A stretch of 64,000 nucleotides of DNA, taken from contig NZ_FXBA01000002.1 in the NCBI RefSeq assembly GCF_900177705.1, positions 186,001 to 250,000 on the forward strand. Reading direction: 5' to 3'. Below the pieces are notes generated by a model. The model saw only the letters and a program-made list of their open reading frames with translations, searched no databases and was not told the DNA's origin. The DNA comes from Fibrobacter sp. UWB15 (GTDB lineage: Bacteria; Fibrobacterota; Fibrobacteria; Fibrobacterales; Fibrobacteraceae). Positions 8,449-15,857 of this stretch are shown piece after piece. The first letter of the stretch is position 1; every line of letters starts with the position of its first letter. The position numbers and the translations under genes were made by a program.

Positions 8449-8480
8449 GCCGCCGAATTTAGAAAAAATTTTTCGGATAA

Positions 8481-8495
8481 TGTGACCTAGTCACA
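8481..8495. promoter_or_regulatory. Palindromic candidate operator between sahH-like gene and trxA
   Basis: TGTGACCTAGTCACA has two perfect 6-bp arms around three bases, resembling a CRP/FNR-type half-site pair. It sits at about the -35 position of the leftward gene and upstream of the rightward trxA promoter region. A Crp/Fnr-family regulator is encoded 450 bp away. Confidence 0.4.
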
Positions 8496-8559
8496 GATAA
8501 GCGGACGCACATTAGGTAAAATATAGGTGTAAACAAGAATAAAAATAAGAAAGGTAAAA

Positions 8560-8871
8560 ATGACCGAAATGAACATCACCAAGGAAAACTTTGAAGCTGA
8601 AGTCATGAACTCCGACAGGCCCGTTCTGATCGACTTTTGGGCACCCTGGTGCGGGCCCTGCCGCATGCTTTCGCCCACCATCTCCGAAATCGCCGAAGAG
8701 TACGGAGACAAGGTAAAAGTCTGCAAGGTAAACGTCGACGAACTGGGCGAACTGGCATCCACCTTCGGTGTCATGAGCATTCCCACGCTCGTCGTCATCA
8801 AAGAAGGCAAAGTCGTGAATTCCGTGACCGGAGTTCGTCCGAAAGACCAGATCGTAAGCATGTTCAGCTAA
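8560..8871 (+). CDS. trxA: Thioredoxin
   Basis: A 103-residue classical thioredoxin. The redox motif WAPWCGPCRM is complete near residues 27-36, and the conserved cis-proline loop SIPTLVV and C-terminal glycine region are present. It is a cytoplasmic disulfide reductase serving ribonucleotide reductase and other targets. AAAGG lies about 7 nt before the ATG. It is transcribed divergently from the SahH-like gene across a 111-bp region containing a TGTGAC/GTCACA palindrome. The adjacent Crp/Fnr gene has its own promoter after the trxA stop, so trxA is probably monocistronic. Confidence 0.97.
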   Translation: MTEMNITKENFEAEVMNSDRPVLIDFWAPWCGPCRMLSPTISEIAEEYGDKVKVCKVNVDELGELASTFGVMSIPTLVVIKEGKVVNSVTGVRPKDQIVSMFS

Positions 8872-8897
8872 ACGCACATTCCACTTAACTATACTCC

Positions 8898-8941
8898 TTG
8901 AGGCGATGCACCTTTTTTGTATATTACAGGGAAGGTGCATC
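8898..8941 (+). promoter_or_regulatory. Promoter plus inverted-repeat operator of the Crp/Fnr gene
   Basis: TTGAGG (8898-8903), a 16-bp spacer and TATATT (8920-8925) form a promoter. Perfect 10-bp inverted repeats GATGCACCTT (8905-8914) and AAGGTGCATC (8932-8941) bracket the -10 box, the second covering the expected transcription start and the ribosome binding site. This is a candidate autoregulatory operator. Confidence 0.6.
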
Positions 8942-8945
8942 TTTT

Positions 8946-9617
8946 ATGAGCTTAGGTCCATTCAGTCACTTCCTTCCGAATCTGCCGTTTTGGCAAAAAC
9001 TTTCGCCCGAAGAAAAGGCGATGGTTTCGGACCGTTGCGTTACAAAGCGCTTCGGCAAGAACCAGATGATTCACAACAGCAAGACCTCTTGCCTCGGGAT
9101 TATCTTCATTCTGAGCGGAGGGATTCGCGTGGGACTCATCTCGGACGAAGGTCGAGAAATCACCCTGTACCGCGCCAAAGCAAACGAGTTTTGCGTTTCG
9201 ACGGCCTCTTGCGTGATTCACCAGCTAACCTTCGAGACACAGGTTACTGCCGAAGAAGACACGACCGCATTGGTGATTCCGGCCGCCCTGTGCGCCAAGC
9301 TGATGGATACGAATATTCATGTGCGGGCTTTCATTTTTGAAAAAGAGACCGAGCGTTATTCGCAGACCATTTGGGCGATTCAGCTCATGCTGTTCAAACG
9401 GTTCGACCAGCGTCTGGCTTCTTACCTGATTTCGGCTTTTGAAAGCACCGGCAAAGACGAAGTCAAGAAAACGCAGGAAGAAATCGCCCGCGACGTGAAT
9501 TCTGCCCGCGAAGTAGTGGCCCGCATGCTTCAGGAATTCGCCGCCAAGGGCCTTGTCGAAATCAAGCGGGGAAAAATCCTGCTCCGCGACATCGACGGGC
9601 TGAAAAAATTGATCTAA
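8946..9617 (+). CDS. Crp/Fnr-family transcriptional regulator
   Basis: A 223-residue regulator of normal family length. Residues ~20-120 form a cyclic-nucleotide-binding-like barrel (KRFGKNQMIHNSK, ILSGGIRVGLISDEGREITLYRA) and the C-terminus is a winged helix (TQEEIARDVNSAREVVARML). The first of these lacks the canonical cAMP-binding PxGE-x-RSA signature, so cAMP may not be the effector. Two cysteines near 80-86 and two others are scattered and do not form an Fnr-type cluster. I start at the ATG at 8946, which is served by AAGGTG; the longer open frame from 8898 would begin inside the promoter. A 10-bp inverted repeat over the promoter suggests autoregulation. Confidence 0.85.
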   Translation: MSLGPFSHFLPNLPFWQKLSPEEKAMVSDRCVTKRFGKNQMIHNSKTSCLGIIFILSGGIRVGLISDEGREITLYRAKANEFCVSTASCVIHQLTFETQVTAEEDTTALVIPAALCAKLMDTNIHVRAFIFEKETERYSQTIWAIQLMLFKRFDQRLASYLISAFESTGKDEVKKTQEEIARDVNSAREVVARMLQEFAAKGLVEIKRGKILLRDIDGLKKLI

Positions 9618-9675
9618 TTTGCTAAATTTGCGCGCGAACGACGCAAGTTGCGCCGCATTTAACCGGAGGCTTAAA

Positions 9676-11130
9676 ATGGCACTTCAATTCTACAACACTG
9701 CATCGCGTAAGAAAGAGATTTTCACACTCCCCGAAGGCGTTCCCGCCGTGCGCATGTACTGTTGTGGCCCGACGGTGTACCATTTCGCCCATATCGGTAA
9801 CCTCCGCACCTACATTTTCGAAGACTTCCTGGTCCGTACGCTCAAGTACTACGGCTACAAGGTGAACCACATCGTGAACATCACCGACGTGGGCCACTTG
9901 ACCAGCGACGCCGACTCCGGCGACGACAAGATGGAAAAGGGCGCCGCCCGCGAAGGCAAGTCCGTCTGGGACATCGCGAAGTTCTACACCGACGCCTTCA
10001 TGGCCGACTGGCACCGCTTAAACATCCAGGAACCGACCCGCTGGACTCCTGCCACGCAGCACATCCAGGAACAGATTGAACTGGTGAAAACCCTGGAAGA
10101 AAAGGGCTACACCTACCGCACCAGCGACGGCATCTACTTCGACAGCCTCAAGTTCCCGCGCTATGCCGACTTTGCCCGCCTCGACGTGGAAAACCTGCGC
10201 AAGGGTAGCCGCATCGACATGGGCGAAAAGCATAACGCCACCGACTTCGCGCTGTGGAAGTTCAGCCCGAAGGACAAGAAGCGCGCCATGGAATGGGACA
10301 GCCCGTGGGGCGTCGGATTCCCCGGCTGGCATATTGAATGCTCTGCCATGGCCATGAAGTACAATGGCCCGACCCTCGACATCCACTGCGGCGGTACCGA
10401 CCACATCCGCGTGCACCACACGAACGAAATCGCCCAGAGCGAATGCGCCAACGGCGTCCCGTTCGCCCGCTTCTGGATGCACGGCGAATTCCTGCGCACC
10501 GCCAGCGAAGAAAAACTGGAAGACGGCACCACCGAGACTAAGTTCGGCAAGATGAGCAAGTCCAGCGGCGAATTCCTGACAGTATCCCTGTTGATGGACC
10601 GCGGTTTCAACCCGCTCGACTACCGCTTCTTCGCGATTGGCAGCCACTACCGCAACTACCTGAACTTCACGTGGGAAGCCCTGGAAGGCGCCAAGGATGG
10701 CCTCAAGAGCTTGCACAAGAAGACGGATCCGCTGATTGGCAAGGCTACCGCGATTGAAAGCGATGCCGCCAAGGCTTTCCAGCAGGAATTCAAGGACGCT
10801 ATCGGCGACGACCTGAACATGCCGCGTGCCCTCGGTATCATGAACACGATGCTCAAGAGCGAAATCGATGACGGCGAAAAGGCCGCCCTCGTTGCCGACT
10901 TCGACCAGATTTTCGGTTTGAAGCTGGACGAACCCCGTGAAGAATACGCCAAGAAGGGCGCAAACGACGGCGTTGATGTCGAAAAGATTGAAGCGCTGAT
11001 TGCCGCCCGTAAGGAAGCGCGCGCCGCCAAGAACTGGGCCGAAAGTGACCGCATCCGCGACGAACTCGCCGCCATGAACGTGGTCATCAAGGACAGCAAG
11101 GAAGGCACGACCTGGGAAATCAAGGGATAG
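9676..11130 (+). CDS. cysS: Cysteinyl-tRNA synthetase
   Basis: A 484-residue class I tRNA synthetase that charges tRNA-Cys in the cytoplasm. The HIGH-type motif is HIGN at residues 39-42 (YHFAHIGN) and the KMSKS motif is intact at 292-296. The zinc-binding residues typical of CysRS are seen in CCGPTVY near 29, in the WHIECSAMA segment, and in CGGTDHIRVHHTNE. The ATG at 9676 follows GGAGG; an upstream in-frame ATG at 9619 would add a non-homologous extension. The gene overlaps nothing and is followed by a clear terminator at 11200. Confidence 0.97.
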   Translation: MALQFYNTASRKKEIFTLPEGVPAVRMYCCGPTVYHFAHIGNLRTYIFEDFLVRTLKYYGYKVNHIVNITDVGHLTSDADSGDDKMEKGAAREGKSVWDIAKFYTDAFMADWHRLNIQEPTRWTPATQHIQEQIELVKTLEEKGYTYRTSDGIYFDSLKFPRYADFARLDVENLRKGSRIDMGEKHNATDFALWKFSPKDKKRAMEWDSPWGVGFPGWHIECSAMAMKYNGPTLDIHCGGTDHIRVHHTNEIAQSECANGVPFARFWMHGEFLRTASEEKLEDGTTETKFGKMSKSSGEFLTVSLLMDRGFNPLDYRFFAIGSHYRNYLNFTWEALEGAKDGLKSLHKKTDPLIGKATAIESDAAKAFQQEFKDAIGDDLNMPRALGIMNTMLKSEIDDGEKAALVADFDQIFGLKLDEPREEYAKKGANDGVDVEKIEALIAARKEARAAKNWAESDRIRDELAAMNVVIKDSKEGTTWEIKG

Positions 11131-11199
11131 TAGACAGTAGGCAGTAGACAGTGGTCAGGGCAGCATCCTAAAGCCGCTGCGGCCTCCACAAACATTATC

Positions 11200-11234
11200 A
11201 TGCCCGCCATCGTGCGGGCATTTCCTTTTTTTAT
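11200..11234 (+). terminator. Terminator after cysS
   Basis: ATGCCCGC (11200-11207) pairs with GCGGGCAT (11214-11221) around CATCGT and is followed by a T-rich run. The same T-run continues into TATATTAAAG, the probable -10 of the next gene. Confidence 0.8.
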
Positions 11235-11245
11235 ATTAAAGAGAA

Positions 11246-11902
11246 ATGATACTAAAGGCTTTTACATTCAATTCCTTCGGTGTGAACGGTTTCGTTTTAA
11301 GCAACGACGCCGGCGATGCGATTCTCATTGACCCGAGCGTTTCGAGCGAGCAGGAGGAAGCGGCATTGGCGAACTACATAGCCACAAATAACTTGACCGT
11401 GCGACACCTGCTGAACACGCACCTGCACCTGGACCACGTGCTAGGCAATGCGTTTGTCGCCCGCAAGTACGGCGTGCAGCCCGAAGCCCACGAAGAAGAC
11501 GCATTCCTTTTGGATTTGCAAGAAGAACAGAGCCAAATGTTCGGGCTCCCGATGCGAGAACATTCGCCCGGACTCGGCAACTACCTTGCCGAGGGCGATG
11601 CCGTCGAGGTGCCCGGCATTCGCTTGCAGGTGATTCATGTGGCCGGGCACTCCCCCGGCGGCATCGCGTTTTACTGCGAAAACCCGGGCGAAGTCAACGG
11701 CCAGAAGAATGTGCCGCCGCTGCTGTTCCCCGGAGACATTATTTTTGCAGGCAGCCGCGGGCGCAGCGATTTATTCGGCGGCGACGAAGAAGCGCTCGTC
11801 AGCGGAATCAAGAGCAAACTCCTCACGCTCCCGAAAGAAACAGTCGTATTCCCCGGACACGGGCCCATGACGACGATTGCAGATGAAAGCAGGTGGTATT
11901 GA
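11246..11902 (+). CDS. Metallo-beta-lactamase-fold hydrolase (glyoxalase II-like)
   Basis: A 218-residue protein with the full metal-binding set of the MBL fold: THLHLDH at residues 58-64 (HxHxDH), His in HVAGHSPGG near 134-138, Asp in LFPGDIIF near 167 and His in VFPGHGPMTT near 205. The arrangement is that of the small glyoxalase II-like hydrolases that cleave thioesters, usually cytoplasmic and binding two metals. The substrate cannot be told from sequence. The ATG at 11246 lies shortly after TATATT in the cysS terminator tail, implying a very short leader. Confidence 0.88.
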   Translation: MILKAFTFNSFGVNGFVLSNDAGDAILIDPSVSSEQEEAALANYIATNNLTVRHLLNTHLHLDHVLGNAFVARKYGVQPEAHEEDAFLLDLQEEQSQMFGLPMREHSPGLGNYLAEGDAVEVPGIRLQVIHVAGHSPGGIAFYCENPGEVNGQKNVPPLLFPGDIIFAGSRGRSDLFGGDEEALVSGIKSKLLTLPKETVVFPGHGPMTTIADESRWY

Positions 11903-11917
11903 TTAAAAGCAACACTG

Positions 11918-11950
11918 GATTGCCACGTCGCTAACGCTCCTCGCAATGAC
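11918..11950. repeat. Dispersed repeat remnant containing the acyltransferase start codon
   Basis: GATTGCCACGTCGCTAACGC and the adjoining CTCCTCGCAATGAC have the look of a dispersed intergenic repeat. The presumed ATG of the next gene (11946) lies in its last bases. Related CAATGAC or GATGAC ends occur at 13150 and 59022. Confidence 0.5.
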
Positions 11951-13124
11951 GAACGAACAGAAAAGAATTGGGTGGATTGACGAGTTCAAGGGATTCGTTT
12001 TGTTGCTCGTGTGCCTTTATCACGTGGAGCATGCCTTTCCGCAGGCACAAATGGGGATGTTACACCTGAGTACGCTCCGCATGTCGGCCTTCTTCTTCAT
12101 TTCGGGAATGCTTTTCAGCACGCGGCGCTTTCCTGATTTCAAAAGCTACCTTGTTCACAAGACGCGCGTCTTGCTCGTTCCCTACATCCTGCTTTCACTC
12201 CTGTTTCTGGCACTGGACCCGGTGCTTTACAATTTCGACTTGTTCCCGAAGGCGCCGCGCATGACGGTCATGAATATCAAGCCCGAAATCGCGACCGTGT
12301 GGGATTACATCTACTGGAACCTCGCAAAAATTTTCGTAGTAGGGAAATCTTCCATCGGGTCGGGGCCACTCTGGTTCGTGTTCACGCTGTACTCGGTAAG
12401 TTTGATGTTTTACGGGGTGCAGAAGCTGGCGGTTTTGACGGCGAGAATGCCAATGCTGAACCGAGTTCAGCATGACAGGAAAGCAAAAATCGCAACCGCT
12501 GTCACAGCAATCGTAAGTCTCGCAGGCGGCTGGATGCTTTACAAAAATCACATTCGCTTGCCACTCGGGATAGAACGCGACTTGACGGTGTTGTTCTTCT
12601 TTGCAAACGGATGGCTGTGCAAAGGCGCGTTGAAAGATCCCCGCCTACGCGGGGATGACACGCGAGGCAAAAACATCTTGGCTCTCGTCGTAGCCACCAT
12701 CGTCGCATTCGCGGCCTACGCGTATCTCGAAGTTCCCGACCCGAATTTCAGCATCATGAACAACATCCTCGGGAAATCGCTCCCCATTTTTGTCGCCAGT
12801 TCTTTCTTCGGCATCGCGGGCCTTGTAGCCGCCTTCATTCTCGCCGACAAACTCCCGGATATCGCCCCCATCCGTATCGTCAAGGGAATACTGCGGAACA
12901 TCTCGCGCAATGCGCTTGTGATTCTCGCCGTGCACTGGTACATTCTGCTCGTCATGCGTCTGCTCTTCCGCGACACATTCAACAAGCCGGGCATTGTCTA
13001 CTTATCCATCGCCATCGTCGCAGCAGGAGTCATCGCCGCCATTCCATTATTCCGTTGCAAGCTCTACCGCCTGCTCGGCAAGCAGCCTGCTAGCGTGCGC
13101 GACGCTTTAAACATACAAGAGTAA
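11946..13124 (+). CDS. Acyltransferase family 3 membrane protein with two in-frame palindromic repeats
   Basis: A 392-residue polytopic protein with about ten hydrophobic segments. The opening RIGWIDEFKGFVLLLVCLYH and the following FFFISGMLF match the acyltransferase-3 family (OafA-like), which O-acylates surface glycans or related molecules. Two repeats are read in frame: MPMLNRVQHD at residues ~170-180, from the palindrome at 12453-12473, and DPRLRGDD at ~231-238, from the palindrome at 12637-12656. Both lie between membrane segments. There is no good Shine-Dalgarno before the ATG at 11946, which itself falls in a repeat. The gene stands alone after the MBL hydrolase. Confidence 0.8.
   Translation: MTNEQKRIGWIDEFKGFVLLLVCLYHVEHAFPQAQMGMLHLSTLRMSAFFFISGMLFSTRRFPDFKSYLVHKTRVLLVPYILLSLLFLALDPVLYNFDLFPKAPRMTVMNIKPEIATVWDYIYWNLAKIFVVGKSSIGSGPLWFVFTLYSVSLMFYGVQKLAVLTARMPMLNRVQHDRKAKIATAVTAIVSLAGGWMLYKNHIRLPLGIERDLTVLFFFANGWLCKGALKDPRLRGDDTRGKNILALVVATIVAFAAYAYLEVPDPNFSIMNNILGKSLPIFVASSFFGIAGLVAAFILADKLPDIAPIRIVKGILRNISRNALVILAVHWYILLVMRLLFRDTFNKPGIVYLSIAIVAAGVIAAIPLFRCKLYRLLGKQPASVRDALNIQE
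12453..12473. repeat. In-frame palindromic repeat (ATGCTGAA..TTCAGCAT)
   Basis: Eight-base arms ATGCTGAA and TTCAGCAT flank CCGAG and are followed by GACAGG. It is read as MLNRVQHD inside the acyltransferase. Confidence 0.75.
12637..12656. repeat. In-frame palindromic repeat (ATCCCCGC..GCGGGGAT)
   Basis: Eight-base arms flank CTAC and are followed by GACAC. It is read as DPRLRGDD within the acyltransferase. Confidence 0.75.
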
Positions 13125-13128
13125 TGGA

Positions 13129-13154
13129 CCTCTTCGGGCTTACGCCCTCGCAAT
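13129..13154. repeat. Short dispersed hairpin repeat
   Basis: CTTCGGGCTTACGCCCTCGC followed by AATGAC forms a small GGGC/GCCC hairpin and recurs almost identically at 59000-59025. Confidence 0.6.
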
Positions 13155-13175
13155 GACGCAGGAATTGAGCAGTCA

Positions 13176-15848
13176 TCAATCCACAATGCAGCGGATGGTG
13201 TAAGCGTCTTCTTTCAGCGCTTCGACTTGGTAATTGACATTGAGCAGCGTATCGACGTAAACGGCGCTTCCCGTACTCGTTGTCTTTCCCGCATCTGTCG
13301 TCCAATAATAAAGAGACTTATAATCAGCCGAACCAACCAAAGGGTCGTTGCCAAGCGGATAATAATCCATATCCATAAAGCCGTTTCTTCTTAGACCAAG
13401 ATTAAAATAATCTTTCCCCTTTCTACTCACTCGCCAATCTTCCATAAGTAAAGAATTCACACCCTCACCAGGATTCAAACTCTCCGCAAATTCAAAAAGC
13501 GTCTTCCAGTCCGCTTTGGACGGGATCCGAGTCCCATCGGGGCAAATATTTGCACCACCCAGGGCATCACTCCACACATAGTAAAACGAGTGATACATGT
13601 CTGGTTCAAATACATATGGATTCTCTCTCAATTTATACCCGTCGCTTCCATAAGCGCTCGTAGTCCAATATTGCAAATCCCGGTTCAACCATTTTTGCGT
13701 ACCAAAAGTCAACACGCCATACACGGCTCCGTCACGCTTATCCGTGATGCTTTCGCGCACAATCGTTTCCCAAAAATATCCCGTTATATTGTATTTGCCA
13801 CATATTTCCGTATCTTTTCCATTATAGGCGTAAGTTCTTTCACGAACTGTGCTACATGAATTATAAATGCATACAGCCGTATCTACGCCATTAAACACGC
13901 GACGTCCAAGGTTGTCCTTATCGCACTTTCCTCTATAATCCTCAAATGTTCCAATAGTCCAAGTTTTCTTGGTCTTTGATTCGCTATCGACACGGCACAC
14001 GTAAATGGCATCATTGTGTTTCAGCGCTTTACCCAAAATGGCCGTTCTGCAGTATTCTCCCAAGGCTGAATCAAGAGCCGTCATGGCATACCAGGCACCA
14101 TTACTCTTCAGGGCAGTCGTATCGCAAACGTACTCCCTGCCATTAAAAACCTTTTTTTCCCCTTTAGCGGAATTACAAGATCCAAGGACCTCTCTCTGCG
14201 ACGCCTCTTTCCAAGTTCCACGGTCACACTTGTAAAACTCTCCGTCAATTTCCTTGATATATGTCGTATCCCTGGGGCAATAGCCCCACTTTTCTTCTGC
14301 TTCCGTAGCGCGAATCCATTGGCTACCGATTTTCACTTGGCAATAGTAAACGTTGCCCGCGTATTCGCCGCGTGCACCATAAATACTTTCGTGGCATACG
14401 CCCATCACAAGTTCAAGGCTATCTACATAATCCCAGAAGCCATCCATGCACACAAATAATGAATCCCTGTACGTTGCCGAATCGCCTTGTTCACTTTCCT
14501 TGCAGCGTCCCAAGACTTCAGCCGAATTGGCCACGTGCCATCCGCCATCCTTGTAACAACGGAAATAATTTCCGAGCGAATCATGGCGAACAGAATCCCT
14601 TAGAGAGGGAGTACAGGCTCCCAGCTCCATTTCGGTTGCCGAAGCGCTCCGCCACCCGGTCATCGAACAGATTAACTGCTTACCCTTAAAAATTTCAAGC
14701 TGTCCTAAATTCGAAGTTCCGCAACCACCATAAAGATCATCAGGCATGGCGATAACCCACAATTTGTTTTTGCAAAGGAAAATTTCTTCTTCAAGTTCAA
14801 CCAAGGAGCCTCTTCGATCGGGAGTACAAAGGCCCAGAACTGAAGCTGGGAACTTCAACTTCGTCATACCCGTATCGGTGCAAGCATAACGGATGCCGTT
14901 CACGACATATTCTTCATACAAATTTTCATCGGTGCACTTTACATCGGTATCTTCGATGGTCGTCTGCTGCCAATAGCCATTTTTGCAAATATAGACGATG
15001 TCCTTAATCGAGTATTTTTCGCCAGCCTCTTCGCTGCGGCAAGAGCCCAGACCAGAAGAATATTTCCATTCCCCGTTACCGCAATAGTAGCTGGAATCTT
15101 TTGTAGCCACATATATCGTAGAACGACTATCATAAGTTCCGTTACTGCAATTGGGCAAATCCGACATTTTTTCGACAATGGTGCGGTACTTGACGCAACG
15201 CAGCGAATAGAATCCATTATCCACCGTCTTTGTCGCCGAAATATGCCCGAAGCGGTCAATCACCACGGCACTGTCACCCGCCGCAAAGTACTGCGCCGAA
15301 TCTTTAAGTCCCGTACATTCCAGGGAATCTCCCTTGAAGCAAATTCCCGAATAGACGATCGACTTGGATTCTGCCTCCATGATGTATTTCCAGTCCGACA
15401 CCGTCGGGAAAGAAAATCCGGAAGGACACAATTCGTCCGCATTCTTTTTCATGTAAAGCCTTCCGTACGAGGCACAATAAGAGTCATCGTAGGCGTAACA
15501 GGTGCTCTTGACAGAGGCATTTTTATCATTGATATTATTTGTCCATGTATAGACGCCGATCGAACGCGTACTATAGACATTTCCGGAGGATGTATCGGTC
15601 ACCTCGCCATAGATAGGCTCGTCGTCGCGAAGATCCCTCGCCTCGTCATCAATCACCGTTGTCGCACTTGTAATCGTGTACGAGCTAGAATAACGCTGCC
15701 GATTCCCCGAACTAGAAGAACTCGGATTATCCTCCGAACTTGAATACGCGTCATCTTCAGGAGCGGGATTCGAAGAATTTCCCGAATCGCCACCGCACGC
15801 CGTAAGCGACAGAAGAACAGTCATCAACAAAGCAAAAATCATCGGCAT
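13176..15848 (-). CDS. FISUMP-domain lipoprotein with repeated Cys/Trp modules
   Basis: An 890-residue exported lipoprotein with lipobox LTAC at about residue 18, followed by a Ser/Asp-rich linker. An N-terminal FISUMP-type domain (~75-220; GVYTWTNNIN, CPSGFSFPTVSDWKYI) is followed by about eleven modules of the form Y-x-C-x(4-12)-W ... G-x-C (~225-690), then a second FISUMP domain (~700-890; FGTQKWLNRDLQYW, CPDGTRIPSKADWKTL, IRCIVD). FISUMP is a Fibrobacter-expanded domain of unknown function; paired cysteines suggest disulfide-braced surface modules. It begins 10 nt after its paralogue's stop with AAGGAGC before the ATG, so the two are co-transcribed. Confidence 0.85.
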   Translation of the reverse strand: MPMIFALLMTVLLSLTACGGDSGNSSNPAPEDDAYSSSEDNPSSSSSGNRQRYSSSYTITSATTVIDDEARDLRDDEPIYGEVTDTSSGNVYSTRSIGVYTWTNNINDKNASVKSTCYAYDDSYCASYGRLYMKKNADELCPSGFSFPTVSDWKYIMEAESKSIVYSGICFKGDSLECTGLKDSAQYFAAGDSAVVIDRFGHISATKTVDNGFYSLRCVKYRTIVEKMSDLPNCSNGTYDSRSTIYVATKDSSYYCGNGEWKYSSGLGSCRSEEAGEKYSIKDIVYICKNGYWQQTTIEDTDVKCTDENLYEEYVVNGIRYACTDTGMTKLKFPASVLGLCTPDRRGSLVELEEEIFLCKNKLWVIAMPDDLYGGCGTSNLGQLEIFKGKQLICSMTGWRSASATEMELGACTPSLRDSVRHDSLGNYFRCYKDGGWHVANSAEVLGRCKESEQGDSATYRDSLFVCMDGFWDYVDSLELVMGVCHESIYGARGEYAGNVYYCQVKIGSQWIRATEAEEKWGYCPRDTTYIKEIDGEFYKCDRGTWKEASQREVLGSCNSAKGEKKVFNGREYVCDTTALKSNGAWYAMTALDSALGEYCRTAILGKALKHNDAIYVCRVDSESKTKKTWTIGTFEDYRGKCDKDNLGRRVFNGVDTAVCIYNSCSTVRERTYAYNGKDTEICGKYNITGYFWETIVRESITDKRDGAVYGVLTFGTQKWLNRDLQYWTTSAYGSDGYKLRENPYVFEPDMYHSFYYVWSDALGGANICPDGTRIPSKADWKTLFEFAESLNPGEGVNSLLMEDWRVSRKGKDYFNLGLRRNGFMDMDYYPLGNDPLVGSADYKSLYYWTTDAGKTTSTGSAVYVDTLLNVNYQVEALKEDAYTIRCIVD

Positions 15849-15857
15849 ACAAGCTCC

